Program-made: the position numbers and the translations under genes | Shown: positions 23,224 to 32,366 of the stretch, in pieces | How the letters are laid out: every line of letters begins with the position of its first letter | How positions within the stretch are numbered: the stretch's first letter is position 1 | Source: Deinococcus sp. | GTDB lineage: Bacteria > Deinococcota > Deinococci > Deinococcales > Deinococcaceae | Reading direction: 5' to 3' | Length of the DNA stretch: 41,743 bases | NCBI RefSeq assembly: GCF_018260555.1 | Contig: NZ_JAGLBB010000012.1 | Location: forward strand, 12,776-54,518 | Notes under the pieces: generated by a model | The model's database searches: none | What the model saw: the letters and a program-made list of their open reading frames with translations, nothing else | Told to the model about the DNA's origin: nothing

Positions 23224-23265
23224 TGTACGCTGTTTGCGCTTGTGTGATACGTGTGCGCGCTGCGC

Positions 23266-24099
23266 TTACCCGGTGCGGCCCAGCCGCGCGGCCAGGATCG
23301 CCGGGCCGTGCTCGGCAGCTGTGCGGACCAGGATGCCCATCTTGTGCGGGTTGGCTTCCAGGTCGATGCGCAGGCCCAGGTCGGCGGCGGCCTCGCTGCA
23401 TGCCGGGCCGATGGACACCACCACCATGCGGTTCAGGCCCTCGCGCGCCTCTTCCAGCAGGCCCAGTTTCTCGGCGTACTTCAGGAAGTGCAGGATCTGC
23501 GTGCCGCTCGAGAGCAGCAGGATGTCCGGGCCGCCCAGGATCACGTCCCGCACGGCCTTCGCCAGCGGGCCCGGGTCCTGCGGGAACGCGCAGCGGTACA
23601 CGGGCACGCTCGTCACGCGGATGCCCGCGTAACCAAGTTCGCGCAGCATGGCGGTCGGGACGGCCTCGCCGTACTCGAGGATCACGGCGTGCTGACCGCG
23701 TTCCAGCGTGGCGATCAGGTGCTCCTGCACTTCATGCCAGGTGCTGGGTTTGGGCACGATGGTGCCGCTCAGCCCGAAGGTCTTGAGGGCCTGGGCGGGC
23801 TTGCTGCCGCGCGACACGAACGGCACGGCGCGCAGCTTCTCCAGGTGCTGCGGGTCCCGGGCGGCGAGTTCCTTGAGGAACATGCGGGTGCCCACGCCGG
23901 TCAGGCAGGCGACGGCGTGAATGTCCCCGGCGCTCAGGTCGCGCTCGAACTGCGTCAGGGGGGCGGTCAGGTCGAGTTTCATCTCGCGCATGCTGGGGGC
24001 CACCTGGGGTACACCGCCGTACTTGCAGATCAGGGTGTGCATCTCTTCACTGCGGCGGGATTCCAGACTCAGTACGTTCAGGCCAGCGAACCAGTCCAT
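23266..24099 (-). CDS. hemD: Uroporphyrinogen-III synthase
   Basis: Cyclises hydroxymethylbilane with inversion of ring D to uroporphyrinogen III, the precursor of siroheme and heme. The 277 residues have the loose HemD pattern: N-terminal FAGLNVLSLESRRSEEMHTLICKYGG, ACLTGVGTR near 65, later DILLLSSGTQILHFL, VVVSIGPACSEAAADLG and PHKMGILV. Sequence conservation in this family is low, but the text and context agree. It overlaps nirD by 22 bases and is thus tied to nitrite reductase, whose siroheme depends on this product. The methyltransferase and chelatase for siroheme are not in the window. Confidence 0.88.
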   Translation of the reverse strand: MDWFAGLNVLSLESRRSEEMHTLICKYGGVPQVAPSMREMKLDLTAPLTQFERDLSAGDIHAVACLTGVGTRMFLKELAARDPQHLEKLRAVPFVSRGSKPAQALKTFGLSGTIVPKPSTWHEVQEHLIATLERGQHAVILEYGEAVPTAMLRELGYAGIRVTSVPVYRCAFPQDPGPLAKAVRDVILGGPDILLLSSGTQILHFLKYAEKLGLLEEAREGLNRMVVVSIGPACSEAAADLGLRIDLEANPHKMGILVRTAAEHGPAILAARLGRTG

Positions 24100-24452
24100 A
24101 CGTCACCTCCTTCCGTGCGGGTGGCGTACACGGGAACGCGTACGCCGGGCGTATCGAGGCTCTCGCCGGTTTCCAGGTCGAAGGTGTGTTTCAGCAGCGG
24201 TGAGGCGACCTTCAGGCGGGTCTGACCGTCGCGGGTGTAGCTGCCGGTCAGGCCGCGTGACAGGGCGCCCACACCGGTGAACGGATCAAGGTTCCCCAGG
24301 GCGAACACGCGGCCCGCCACGTGAAACACGGCGACCTGCTGTCCGTCGATCAGGGCGCACACGCCCGTGCCGGGCAGGATGTCGCTGACAGCGCACACAC
24401 GCGTCCAGGGCAGGGTGGGGGAGACGGCAGCGGGGGCGGGGGTGAGGGTCAT
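24078..24452 (-). CDS. nirD: Nitrite reductase small subunit (NirD)
   Basis: A 124-residue Rieske-fold protein, partner of NirB in NAD(P)H-dependent reduction of nitrite to ammonium. The strand pattern VCAVSDILPGTGVCALIDGQQVAVFHVAGRVFALGNLDPFTG is typical. The Cys/His pairs of true Rieske iron-sulfur proteins are missing, as expected for NirD. It is 108 bases downstream of nirB; the spacer is G-rich and contains no gene. The end overlaps the hemD start. Confidence 0.93.
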   Translation of the reverse strand: MTLTPAPAAVSPTLPWTRVCAVSDILPGTGVCALIDGQQVAVFHVAGRVFALGNLDPFTGVGALSRGLTGSYTRDGQTRLKVASPLLKHTFDLETGESLDTPGVRVPVYATRTEGGDVWTGSLA

Positions 24453-24560
24453 CGTCGCTCCTTGAGGGGTAGCAGGCCGTGGAGGCAGGGTGCGGGGTGG
24501 GAGTCAGGGGTGGGTCAGAGGTCCGGGTCTGGGGGGTGGGTCCGGGGAGGCGGGCTCCGC

Positions 24561-27116
24561 TCAGTCGTCGCCGCCCGCCATGGGCAGCGGCGTGAGTTCG
24601 TGGTCGAAGGCCGGGCGGATCTGCCCGCGTTCATCCACCCACTGCACCCCTTCGTCGCGGGCGTCGCTGTTCACGAAGGTCCGGAAGCGTGCCCGGATCG
24701 ACGGGTCGGCCACGGCGGCCGCCCACTCGTCCTGGTAGGTGCCGACGTGGCGCTCCATCCCGGCTTCCAGTTCCGCGCAGATGCCCAGGTGGTCGTCGAT
24801 GATCACGGCCTTCAGGTACTCCAGGCCGCCGTCGAGGTTCTCCAGCCACGTGCTCGTGCGTTGCAGGCGGTCGGCGGTGCGCACGTAGTACATCAGGTAA
24901 CGGTCGAGCAGCGTGATGACCTCGTCCTCGCTCAGGTCGCTGGCCAGCAGCACGGCGTGCCTGGGCGTCACGCCGCCGTTCCCGCCGACGTACACGTTCC
25001 AACCGCGGTCGGTGGCGATGATCCCGAAGTCCTTGCTGCGCGCCTCGGCGCACTCGCGCGTGCAGCCCGAGACGCCACTTTTCAGTTTGTGCGGGCTGCG
25101 CAGGCCCCGGTAGCGCAGTTCCAGGCGCACGGCCAGGCTGGTGCTGTCCTGTACGCCGTAGCGGCACCACGTACTGCCCACGCAGCTTTTCACGGTGCGC
25201 AGGCTCTTGCCGTACGCGTGCCCGCTCTCGAAACCGGCGGCGATCAGGTCCTCCCAGATGGCGGGCAGGTCGTCGCGGTGCGCGCCGAGCAGGTCGATGC
25301 GCTGCCCGCCCGTGATCTTGCAGTACAGCCCAAAGCGTTTGGCGACCGCGCCGATGGCGATCAGTCCGTCGGCCGTGATCTCGCCGCCCGGCACGCGCGG
25401 CATGACCGAGTAGGTGCCGTTCTTCTGGATGTTCGCCAGGAAGGCGTCGTTCGTGTCCTGCAGCGGCGCGTGCGGGGGCGCTACGACCAGTTCGTTATGC
25501 AGGCTCGCCAGGATGCTGCCCACGGTGGGTTTGCAGATTTCGCAGCCCAGGCCCGTGCCGTGCGCGGCCAGAACCTCGTCCCAGGTGGCCAGGTCCCGGA
25601 CGCGGATCAGGTCGAACAGCTCCTGGCGGGAGTACGGGAAGTGCTCGCACAGGTGGTTCGTGACCACCTCGCCCAGGCGGCGCAGTTCGGTCTGGAGCAG
25701 GCCGTGCATGCTCGGCACGCAGCCGCCGCAGCCGGTCCCGGCCCCGGTGCATTTTTTCAGGCTGGCCACGTCGCGCGCGCCGTCACCGATGGCGGCGCAC
25801 AGGGCACTTTCGCGGACGTTCTCGCACGAGCAGATCAGCGCGTCGGCGCTGGTCATGACGGCCCCGCCCGGCAGGGGCGGCACGATCAGCGTCTCGGGCG
25901 GCACGGTCAGCGGCGTGCCGGACAGGGTCAGGTCCAGCAGGTCGCTGTAGCGGGCGGTATCCCCGACCAGCAGCCCGCCCAGCACGCGGCTGCCGTCGGC
26001 GCTGACGACCAGTTTGCTGTACGTGCCGCGCACGTTGTCGCTCAGGCTCACGGTGCGGCACCCGGGCGTCACGCCCCGCGCGTCGCCGAACGAGCCGACC
26101 TCCACGCCCAGCAGTTTCAGTTTGGTGCTGAGGTCCGCGCCCCGGAAATGAAGCGGCTCACCGGACAGCACGCCCAGGTCCCGCAGGACGTTCGTGGCCG
26201 TGGCCTTGGCCATCTGGTAGCCGGGCGCGACCAGTCCGTAGATGCGCCCGTCATGCAGGGCGCACTCGCCCACGGCGTACACGTGTGGGTCGTCCGTGCG
26301 GCCCGTGTCGTCGATCTGAATGCCGCCGCGCTCTCCGACCCCTAAGCCCGTCTGCCGGGCCAGATCGTCGCGCGGGCGGATTCCGGCACTGAAGACCACG
26401 AGGTCCGTTTCCAGGCGGGTGCCGTCCGTGAAGTTCAGGCCGGTCACGTGGCCGTGTTCATGGGCGGTGATCGCTTCGGTGGCTTTGTCGGTATGCACGC
26501 CGATGCCCATGCCCTCGATGGTGCGGCGCAGGGTGGCTCCGCCCTCGGCGTCGAGCTGGGCGGGCATCAGGTGCGGCGCGAACTCCACGACGTGCGTGTC
26601 CAGGCCCAGCTTGCGCAGCGCCCCGGCGGCTTCCAGGCCCAGCAGGCCGCCGCCGATCACCACGCCGGTCCGGGCCGCGCGGGCGGCCGCGCGGATGGCG
26701 TCCAGGTCGTCCAGCGTGCGGTACACGAAGCACCCGCTGGCCTCCTTACCCGGCACGGGCGGCACGAACGGCACCGAGCCGGTGGCGAACACCAGCGCGT
26801 CGTACGTCAGGGTGCGCCCGGCGACCGTCACCTCGCGGGTCTCCAGGTTCACGTCGGTGGCGCGGCCGTACACGACGTTCACGCCCTGCGCGGCGTAATC
26901 GGCGTCGGTGGCCAGGGACAGGTCGGGCTGCGGATCGTCCAGGTGGCTGCTCAGGTGAACGCGGTCGTACGCGAGTCGGCTTTCCTCGCTGAGAACCGTG
27001 ATGTTCAGCGCCTGTGCGCTGGCCTGGGCGCGCAGTTGCTCGACCAGGCGGTGACCGACCATGCCGCTACCGATGATGACGACGTGCGGGGTGCTGGGAG
27101 CCTGGGTTGGGGTCAT
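24561..27116 (-). CDS. nirB: Nitrite reductase [NAD(P)H] large subunit
   Basis: Six-electron reduction of nitrite to ammonium in the cytoplasm. The 851 residues have the full domain series: FAD fold (HVVIIGSGMVGHR near 10), NADH fold (GVVIGGGLLGLEAAG near 145), BFD-like [2Fe-2S] region (CSCENVRES near 427 and CTGAGTGCGGC near 457), then the sulfite/nitrite reductase half-domains. The siroheme/[4Fe-4S] cysteines are in CVGSTWC (near 642) and SGCTRECAEAR (near 685). The start is ATG 27116 with GGAGG five bases upstream; the frame runs open to 27233 but that part is promoter. Divergent from the nitrate reductase gene. Confidence 0.96.
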   Translation of the reverse strand: MTPTQAPSTPHVVIIGSGMVGHRLVEQLRAQASAQALNITVLSEESRLAYDRVHLSSHLDDPQPDLSLATDADYAAQGVNVVYGRATDVNLETREVTVAGRTLTYDALVFATGSVPFVPPVPGKEASGCFVYRTLDDLDAIRAAARAARTGVVIGGGLLGLEAAGALRKLGLDTHVVEFAPHLMPAQLDAEGGATLRRTIEGMGIGVHTDKATEAITAHEHGHVTGLNFTDGTRLETDLVVFSAGIRPRDDLARQTGLGVGERGGIQIDDTGRTDDPHVYAVGECALHDGRIYGLVAPGYQMAKATATNVLRDLGVLSGEPLHFRGADLSTKLKLLGVEVGSFGDARGVTPGCRTVSLSDNVRGTYSKLVVSADGSRVLGGLLVGDTARYSDLLDLTLSGTPLTVPPETLIVPPLPGGAVMTSADALICSCENVRESALCAAIGDGARDVASLKKCTGAGTGCGGCVPSMHGLLQTELRRLGEVVTNHLCEHFPYSRQELFDLIRVRDLATWDEVLAAHGTGLGCEICKPTVGSILASLHNELVVAPPHAPLQDTNDAFLANIQKNGTYSVMPRVPGGEITADGLIAIGAVAKRFGLYCKITGGQRIDLLGAHRDDLPAIWEDLIAAGFESGHAYGKSLRTVKSCVGSTWCRYGVQDSTSLAVRLELRYRGLRSPHKLKSGVSGCTRECAEARSKDFGIIATDRGWNVYVGGNGGVTPRHAVLLASDLSEDEVITLLDRYLMYYVRTADRLQRTSTWLENLDGGLEYLKAVIIDDHLGICAELEAGMERHVGTYQDEWAAAVADPSIRARFRTFVNSDARDEGVQWVDERGQIRPAFDHELTPLPMAGGDD

Positions 27117-27346
27117 GTGATCCTCCGTGCGGGTCGTCGCTACGCGATTTACAGCGCAGCGGGGATGACCGCTGCCGCAATTGAGCCGGATTCTGAACGT
27201 TTTGTCAAATTTTTTCGCCACAAGTGTGGACATATATCGGATTTTATGTGTTTATCTGTCTAGAATCGCGCAGCTTGTGCAGATTTTTGTTGACAATTCG
27301 CAGATTGGGCCTTGACATTCTGTCTCATGGCCGTCAGGCTCGCCTC
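27117..27346. promoter_or_regulatory. Divergent promoter region between nirB and the nitrate reductase gene
   Basis: AT-rich relative to the flanking genes. Towards nirB, minus-strand TTGACA is at 27208-27203. Towards nitrate reductase, TTGACA occurs at 27290-27295 and 27312-27317. Matching -10 boxes are not convincing. No Shine-Dalgarno precedes the nitrate reductase ATG, which may be leaderless. No clear regulator palindrome was identified. Confidence 0.5.
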
Positions 27347-29467
27347 ATGAACGCGGCCCCTTCCTGCACCGTCCGCACCACCTGCCCCTACTGCGCGGTG
27401 CAGTGCAACTTTGACCTGCACGTCGAGCAGGGTCTGGCCGTCCGCGTGACACCCACCAAGGAATGCCCGGTCGCGCACGGCACCGTCTGCAAGAAAGGCC
27501 TCGCTGCACTCAGCGACCTGCGCCACCCCGACCGCCTGACCACGCCGCTGCTGCGCCGTGACGGCCAGCTCGTCCCCGTCAGCTGGCCCGAAGCCATGGC
27601 CTACGTCCGCGAGGCCCTGGCGCCTCTGATCAGCAGCGCCCCGCAACGCGTCGGCGTGTTCGGCAGCGGCAGCCTCACCAACGAGAAAACGTACCTGCTG
27701 GGCAAGTTCGCCCGCGTGGCCCTCCAGACCCCCAACATCGATTACAACGGCCGCTACTGCATGGCCTCGGCCAGCGCCGCCCTGAACCGCACCCTGGGCA
27801 TCGACCGGGGCCTGGGCTTCCCGCTCGCTGACATGACCCGCAGCGACCTGATTCTGCTCGTCGGCGCGAACATCGCCGAGACCCTGCCTCCGATCATGCA
27901 GTACCTCAAGGGCACCCGCGAACGCGGCGGCGCCATCTATGCCATCGACCCGCGCGCCACCACCACGGCCCGCGTCGCCGGGCGGCACCTCGCGCCCCGG
28001 CCCGGCACGGACGGCATCCTGGCCCTGGGCCTGCTGCACCTCATGAAGAGCTGGGGCAAGATCCGCCCCACCGCGCCTGCCCACGGCCTGGCCGACGTCC
28101 TGTGGCACGCCGACAACTACCCACCGGCCCGCGTGGCGCACGAGTGCGGCGTCCCCGAAGCGGACCTGATGACCCTGGCCCGCGCCTACGCCGAGGCCCG
28201 CACCCCTCTGATCCTCACCGGACGCGGCCCTGAACAGCACACGCACGGCACCGACACCGTGCAGGCCTGGCTGAACCTGGCCTTCCTGACCGGGCACGTC
28301 GGCAAGCAGGGCGGCGGGTTCGGCACCCTGACCGGCCAGGGCAACGGCCAGGGCGGGCGCGAACACGGCCAGAAGAACGACCAGCTGCCCGGCGCGCGCA
28401 GCCTGCGCGACCCCCGCCACCGCGAGCAGATGGCCGCCCACTGGAACGTCCCGGAATCCCACCTGCCGCAGCCCGGCTACAGCGCCCAGGAACTCCTGAA
28501 CGCCTGCGGCGAGAGCGGCGAAGGCGGCATCGACGCGCTGATCGTGCTGGGCAGCAACCCGGTCGTCAGCGCCGCCGGAGCCGGACAGGTCACCGAGCGC
28601 TTAAAGGCCCTGAAGCACCTGATCGTCATTGACTTCCTGCCCAGCGAAACCGCGGAGCTCGCCACGCTGGTCCTGCCCGGCAGCATGTGGTGCGAGGAGG
28701 AAGGCACCACCACCAACCTGGAGGGCCGCGTGCAGCGCCGCCGCCGCGCCGTGAGTGCGCCCGGCACGGCCCGCGAGGACTGGCAGATCCTGTGCGACCT
28801 CGCGCACGCCATCGGCCGGCCCCACGGCTTCACGTACTCCAGCTTCCGCGACCTGCAAGACGAGTTCTTTCTGGCCACCCGGGGCGGCAAGGCCGATTAC
28901 AGCGGCCTGAGCGCCGAGCGCCTTGACCGTGCAAGCGCCCAGTGGCCCGTCCCGCGCGCCGACGGCCCCGACACGCCGCTGGCCTACGCGCCCACCTACC
29001 CCACCGCCGACGGACTGGCCACCCTGCACGTGCCGCGCGTGCCCGCCCCGGACCTCGCGCCGCGCGCCCTGCACCTGACCACCGGCCGCCTGGCCGGGCA
29101 GTACCAGAGCGGCACCCAGACCCGCCGCAACCCCGCCCTGAAAGCCGAGAACACCGTGCAGATGCACCCGGACACCGCCCTGGCGTACGGCCTGCGCGCC
29201 GGTCAGTCGGTCACGCTGCGCACCGCGCACGGACAGGCCACCCTGCCCATCACCCTGACGCCCGGCATCCGCCCCGACACCCTGTTCATCCCGTTCCACT
29301 GGCCCGACACGGCCAACCTGCTGACCGACCCCACCGCCCTGGACCCCCACTCCCGCATGCCGGGATTCAAGATCACGCCCGTCACGCTGCTGCCCGCCCA
29401 GGACCCCGCACTCCACCCGGCGCCGGTGGTGGCCTCCGGCCCCGCTTCCCTGCACGCCACGCCCTGA
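27347..29467 (+). CDS. Assimilatory nitrate reductase, molybdopterin catalytic subunit
   Basis: Reduces nitrate to nitrite for assimilation. The 706 residues are typical of NarB/NasA. An N-terminal [4Fe-4S] motif (CPYCAVQCNF with the fourth cysteine in GTVCKKG) is followed by molybdopterin-binding signatures: NYCMASASAALNRTLG-like text (here NGRYCMASA), the dinucleotide regions GSGSLTNEKTYLLGKFAR and LIVLGSNPVVSA, and the C-terminal domain LHLTTGRLAGQYQSGTQTRRNP. No signal peptide, so cytoplasmic and assimilatory. ATG 27347 is chosen because the cluster motif begins ten residues later; the upstream extension is promoter. Nitrite would go to NirBD encoded divergently. Confidence 0.95.
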   Translation: MNAAPSCTVRTTCPYCAVQCNFDLHVEQGLAVRVTPTKECPVAHGTVCKKGLAALSDLRHPDRLTTPLLRRDGQLVPVSWPEAMAYVREALAPLISSAPQRVGVFGSGSLTNEKTYLLGKFARVALQTPNIDYNGRYCMASASAALNRTLGIDRGLGFPLADMTRSDLILLVGANIAETLPPIMQYLKGTRERGGAIYAIDPRATTTARVAGRHLAPRPGTDGILALGLLHLMKSWGKIRPTAPAHGLADVLWHADNYPPARVAHECGVPEADLMTLARAYAEARTPLILTGRGPEQHTHGTDTVQAWLNLAFLTGHVGKQGGGFGTLTGQGNGQGGREHGQKNDQLPGARSLRDPRHREQMAAHWNVPESHLPQPGYSAQELLNACGESGEGGIDALIVLGSNPVVSAAGAGQVTERLKALKHLIVIDFLPSETAELATLVLPGSMWCEEEGTTTNLEGRVQRRRRAVSAPGTAREDWQILCDLAHAIGRPHGFTYSSFRDLQDEFFLATRGGKADYSGLSAERLDRASAQWPVPRADGPDTPLAYAPTYPTADGLATLHVPRVPAPDLAPRALHLTTGRLAGQYQSGTQTRRNPALKAENTVQMHPDTALAYGLRAGQSVTLRTAHGQATLPITLTPGIRPDTLFIPFHWPDTANLLTDPTALDPHSRMPGFKITPVTLLPAQDPALHPAPVVASGPASLHATP

Positions 29468-29533
29468 ACACCCGCTCAACACCCCCAGCCTCACCCGACC
29501 CCCCACCCGGGCGCCGCCCTCCAGGAGACACCC

Positions 29534-30019
29534 ATGACCCACACCGCCCCACCGCCCTGCGTGCCGCTTCCCCACGACCTGCTCGGGCAGGTGCAGGCCG
29601 CACGGCACGAACAGCAGCTGACCCTGGCCGACCTGGCCGCGCGGATCGGCACGGACCGCGTGTGGCTGGCCGCCGCGCTGGACGGACAGCATCCCTTTTC
29701 GCTGCCGCTCGCGCAGACGCTCCTCGGCACGTTGGGCCTCGACCCGGCCCACGCCGTCAGCCTGACGTGCGTGCCCATGCGCGGCGCCTTCCAGACGCTG
29801 CCTCCCACCGACCCCACCGTGTACCGCCTGTACGAGGTGCTACAGGTGTACGGCCCCGCCCTGAAAACCCTGATTCACGAGGAATTCGGCGACGGCATCA
29901 TGAGCGCCATCAACTTCCGCCTGGAACTGCGCCGCGAACCCCACCCGGACGGCGACCGCGTCGTGATCACCATGGCCGGTAAGTTCCTCCCGTACCACTG
30001 GGCGGCCCCAGAACCTTGA
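29534..30019 (+). CDS. cynS: Cyanate hydratase (cyanase)
   Basis: Converts cyanate and bicarbonate to ammonia and CO2. The 161 residues have an N-terminal helical part (about 1-85, distantly helix-turn-helix-like) and the conserved catalytic domain. The catalytic Arg and Glu are in PTVYRLYEVLQVYGP and the serine in GDGIMSAINF. AGGAG lies seven bases before the ATG. It follows nitrate reductase by 66 bases and precedes an ABC importer of the nitrate/cyanate group. Confidence 0.96.
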   Translation: MTHTAPPPCVPLPHDLLGQVQAARHEQQLTLADLAARIGTDRVWLAAALDGQHPFSLPLAQTLLGTLGLDPAHAVSLTCVPMRGAFQTLPPTDPTVYRLYEVLQVYGPALKTLIHEEFGDGIMSAINFRLELRREPHPDGDRVVITMAGKFLPYHWAAPEP

Positions 30020-30109
30020 ACAGCCGCGCTCCCTGGCACCCCGCTCCCTGCTTCTTCCTTCTGACCCTCACCCCCCGAAGCTTTTGCCCCCACTTTCCCT
30101 GGAGACCTG

Positions 30110-31336
30110 ATGACTAACCGACGTTCCTTCCTGAAACTCGCCGCCAAGACCGCCGCCGTCACCGCCGCCAGCACCACCCTGCCCCGCGTGAACATCGCGT
30201 CGGCGCAGAGTAAACCCATCAACATCGGTTTCATTCCCCTGACCGACTGCGCCAGCATCGTCATGGCGCAGGAACTCGGGTACTTCAAGAAGTACGGCGT
30301 GAACGTGAATGTCATCAAGCAGGCGTCCTGGGCCGCCACCCGCGACGGCCTGCTCAGCGGCGACCTGCACGCCGCGCACTGCCTGTTCAGCATGCCCCTG
30401 AGCGTCTACACCGGCATCGGCGGACCCGCCGGGCGGGAACTGCCGATTGCCATGGTTCTGAACAACAACGGACAGGCCATCACGCTGGAAAACACCTTCA
30501 AGGCGGCTGGCGGCGACCCGAAAGCCGCCGGGGAGATCATCCGCAAGCTGGTCGCGCAGGGCAAGGCCCCCACCTTCGCCATGACCTTCCCCGGCGGCAC
30601 GCACGACATCTGGCTGCGCTACTGGCTCGCGCAGGCCGGGGTGCCCCAGGGCAAGGTGGGCATCATCACTGTGCCGCCCCCGCAGATGGTCGCCAACATG
30701 AAAGTCGGGAACATGGACGGCTTCTGCGTCGGCGAACCCTGGGGCGGCGTGGCCGTCGCGCAGGGCATCGGCTTCACGCACCTGACCACCCAGGAAATGT
30801 GGCGCAACCACCCGGAAAAGGCCCTGGTGCTCAACAAGGACTTCAGCGCCCGCAAGGATGAACTCAAGGCCGTCATGCGCGCCATTCTGGACGCCAGCGC
30901 CTGGCTGGACTCTATCGCCAACCGCCGTCAGGCAGCCAAGGTCATCAGCGCCAGCCGGTACGTGAACGCGCCCGCCGAGGTCATCCAGGGCCGCCTGGAA
31001 GGCAAGTACGACATGGGCGCCGCGCTCGGTACCCGCCAGTTCCTGGGCGACCAGATGATGTTCTCCCGCGCCGCGCAGACCAACCTGCCCCGCCACGCGC
31101 ACGCCATCTGGTTCCTGGCGCAGTACGTGCGCTTCGGGCTGCTCAAGACCGCCCCGGACTACCAGGCGGTCGCGCAGAAACTCATCATGGACGACCTGTA
31201 CCGCGAGGTCGCCAAGGAAGCTGGCCTGAAGGTCCCCACCGACGACATGGCCAAGATCAAGACCACCCTCGACGGCCTGACCTTTGACCCCAAACGCCCG
31301 GCCGAGTTCGTCAAGGCCCACCCCATCCCGGTCTGA
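30110..31336 (+). CDS. Nitrate/cyanate ABC transporter substrate-binding protein
   Basis: A 408-residue exported binding protein of the NrtA/CynA/SsuA class. The N-terminus is a Tat signal (TNRRSFLKLAAK, then a hydrophobic stretch and a likely cut after SAQ). The mature part starts INIGFIPLTDCASIVMAQELGYFKKYGVNVNV, and GNMDGFCVGEPWGG near 200 is typical of NrtA. Context (nitrate reductase and cyanase just upstream) supports nitrate, nitrite or cyanate; the sequence does not decide. The stop TGA coincides with the end of a degenerate type-3 element. Confidence 0.9.
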   Translation: MTNRRSFLKLAAKTAAVTAASTTLPRVNIASAQSKPINIGFIPLTDCASIVMAQELGYFKKYGVNVNVIKQASWAATRDGLLSGDLHAAHCLFSMPLSVYTGIGGPAGRELPIAMVLNNNGQAITLENTFKAAGGDPKAAGEIIRKLVAQGKAPTFAMTFPGGTHDIWLRYWLAQAGVPQGKVGIITVPPPQMVANMKVGNMDGFCVGEPWGGVAVAQGIGFTHLTTQEMWRNHPEKALVLNKDFSARKDELKAVMRAILDASAWLDSIANRRQAAKVISASRYVNAPAEVIQGRLEGKYDMGAALGTRQFLGDQMMFSRAAQTNLPRHAHAIWFLAQYVRFGLLKTAPDYQAVAQKLIMDDLYREVAKEAGLKVPTDDMAKIKTTLDGLTFDPKRPAEFVKAHPIPV

Positions 31337-31493
31337 TACGAACGGCCGTCTGATGCGTGAGCAACCCGGGAACATACCGGGTTCCTCATGCCGTGCACGA
31401 CAGACCAGCCTGCCTCTGCTGCCACTGCCTTTGCGGCGCCGCTTTCCGGGTGCGCTTCGCTTGAAACCATCCACTCGGTGAGAGTCCGACTGA
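31334..31493 (-). repeat. Degenerate type-3-like dispersed element
   Basis: Starts TGATACGAACGG (the TGA is the stop of the binding protein) and ends GAGAGTCCGACTGA. Read on the minus strand it begins TCAGTCGGACTCTC and then shows ATGG, TTTCAAGCGAAGCG, similar in order to the element at 33524. A hairpin AACCCGG/CCGGGTT lies at 31363-31383 and might end transcription. Similarity is partial. Confidence 0.5.
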
Positions 31494-31546
31494 CCCACCG
31501 CCGCAACCTGCGCCACGACCCTGTCGCCGCACCCACAGGAGACCCC

Positions 31547-32366
31547 ATGACCATCACCCAGCCCGCCACGACCGCCCCCACCCCGCGGCCACGCCCCAAT
31601 CTGAAAGCCCCCTTGCAGTCCCTGGGCTTCTTCCTGCTGGGCCTGGGCCTCCTGACGCTGGTGTAATGTGCTGCTCAGCGCGCTGCGCAGCGACCTGCCG
31701 AAACTCTCCGAGATCGGCGCGGCGCTGGGCACGCTGTTGAAAGACCCGTGGTACAACCGCGGCCCGAACGATCAGGGCATCCTGAACCTGCTGCTCTCCA
31801 GCCTCAAGCGGGTGTTCTCCGGCTTCGCGCTGGGCGCCCTGATCGCCATTCCGATGGGCGTTGTGATGGGCAGCGTGCCGGGCGTGCGCCGCGCCCTCGA
31901 CCCGGTCGTGCAGCTGCTGCGCCCCGTCTCGCCCCTGGCGTGGTTCCCGATTGGGCTGGTGCTGTTCAAGTCCGCCGAACCAGCCACGGTGTTCATCATC
32001 TTCATCACGGCGCTGTGGCCCACCGTGATCAACACGGCCTTCGGCGTCAGCGGCGTGCCGCAGGACTTCAAAAACGTGGCCCGCGTGTTCCAGTTCACGC
32101 CCACCCAGTACGTACTGCGCGTACTGCTGCCGTATGCGCTGCCGCACATCGTGACCGGCCTGCGCATCTCGTTCGGGATCGCGTGGATGGTCATCGTGGC
32201 CGCCGAGATGCTGAGCGGCAAGAGCGGCATCGGCTTTTTCGTGTGGGACGCCTGGAACGCCCTGAACCTCCCGAACGTCGTGAGCGCCATCCTGATCATC
32301 GGCGTGACCGGCTTCACCTTCGACCAGCTGTTCAACGTGCTCGAAAAGAAGGTGTCGTATGTCTGA
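31547..32366 (+). pseudogene. Nitrate/cyanate ABC transporter permease, single-base frameshift
   Basis: Two frames together encode one NrtB/SsuC-type permease. The first, 31547-31666, starts with AGGAG and ATG and encodes the N-terminus and half of the first membrane segment (LGFFLLGLGLLTLV), then TAA. The second, 31668-32366, continues with SALRSDLPKLSEIG through SSLKRVFSGFALGALIAIPMGVVMG, RPVSPLAWFPIGLVLF and the EAA-like ATP-coupling loop to the end. Removing one A at 31665-31666 gives an unbroken LLTLVYVLLSALRSDL. It is therefore a one-base insertion: a sequencing error, a recent mutation or a recoding site. A GTG two bases after the stop (31668) could restart translation, but would lack the first membrane segment. 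The last 8 bases overlap the ATPase gene. Confidence 0.85.

Noticed and set aside
27224..27346. Upstream extension of nitrate reductase
   Set aside because: It covers the divergent promoter region; family members begin close to the first cysteine motif.
31388..31546. Upstream extension of the importer permease
   Set aside because: AGGAG with ATG 31547 is the better start; the extension lies in a degenerate dispersed element.
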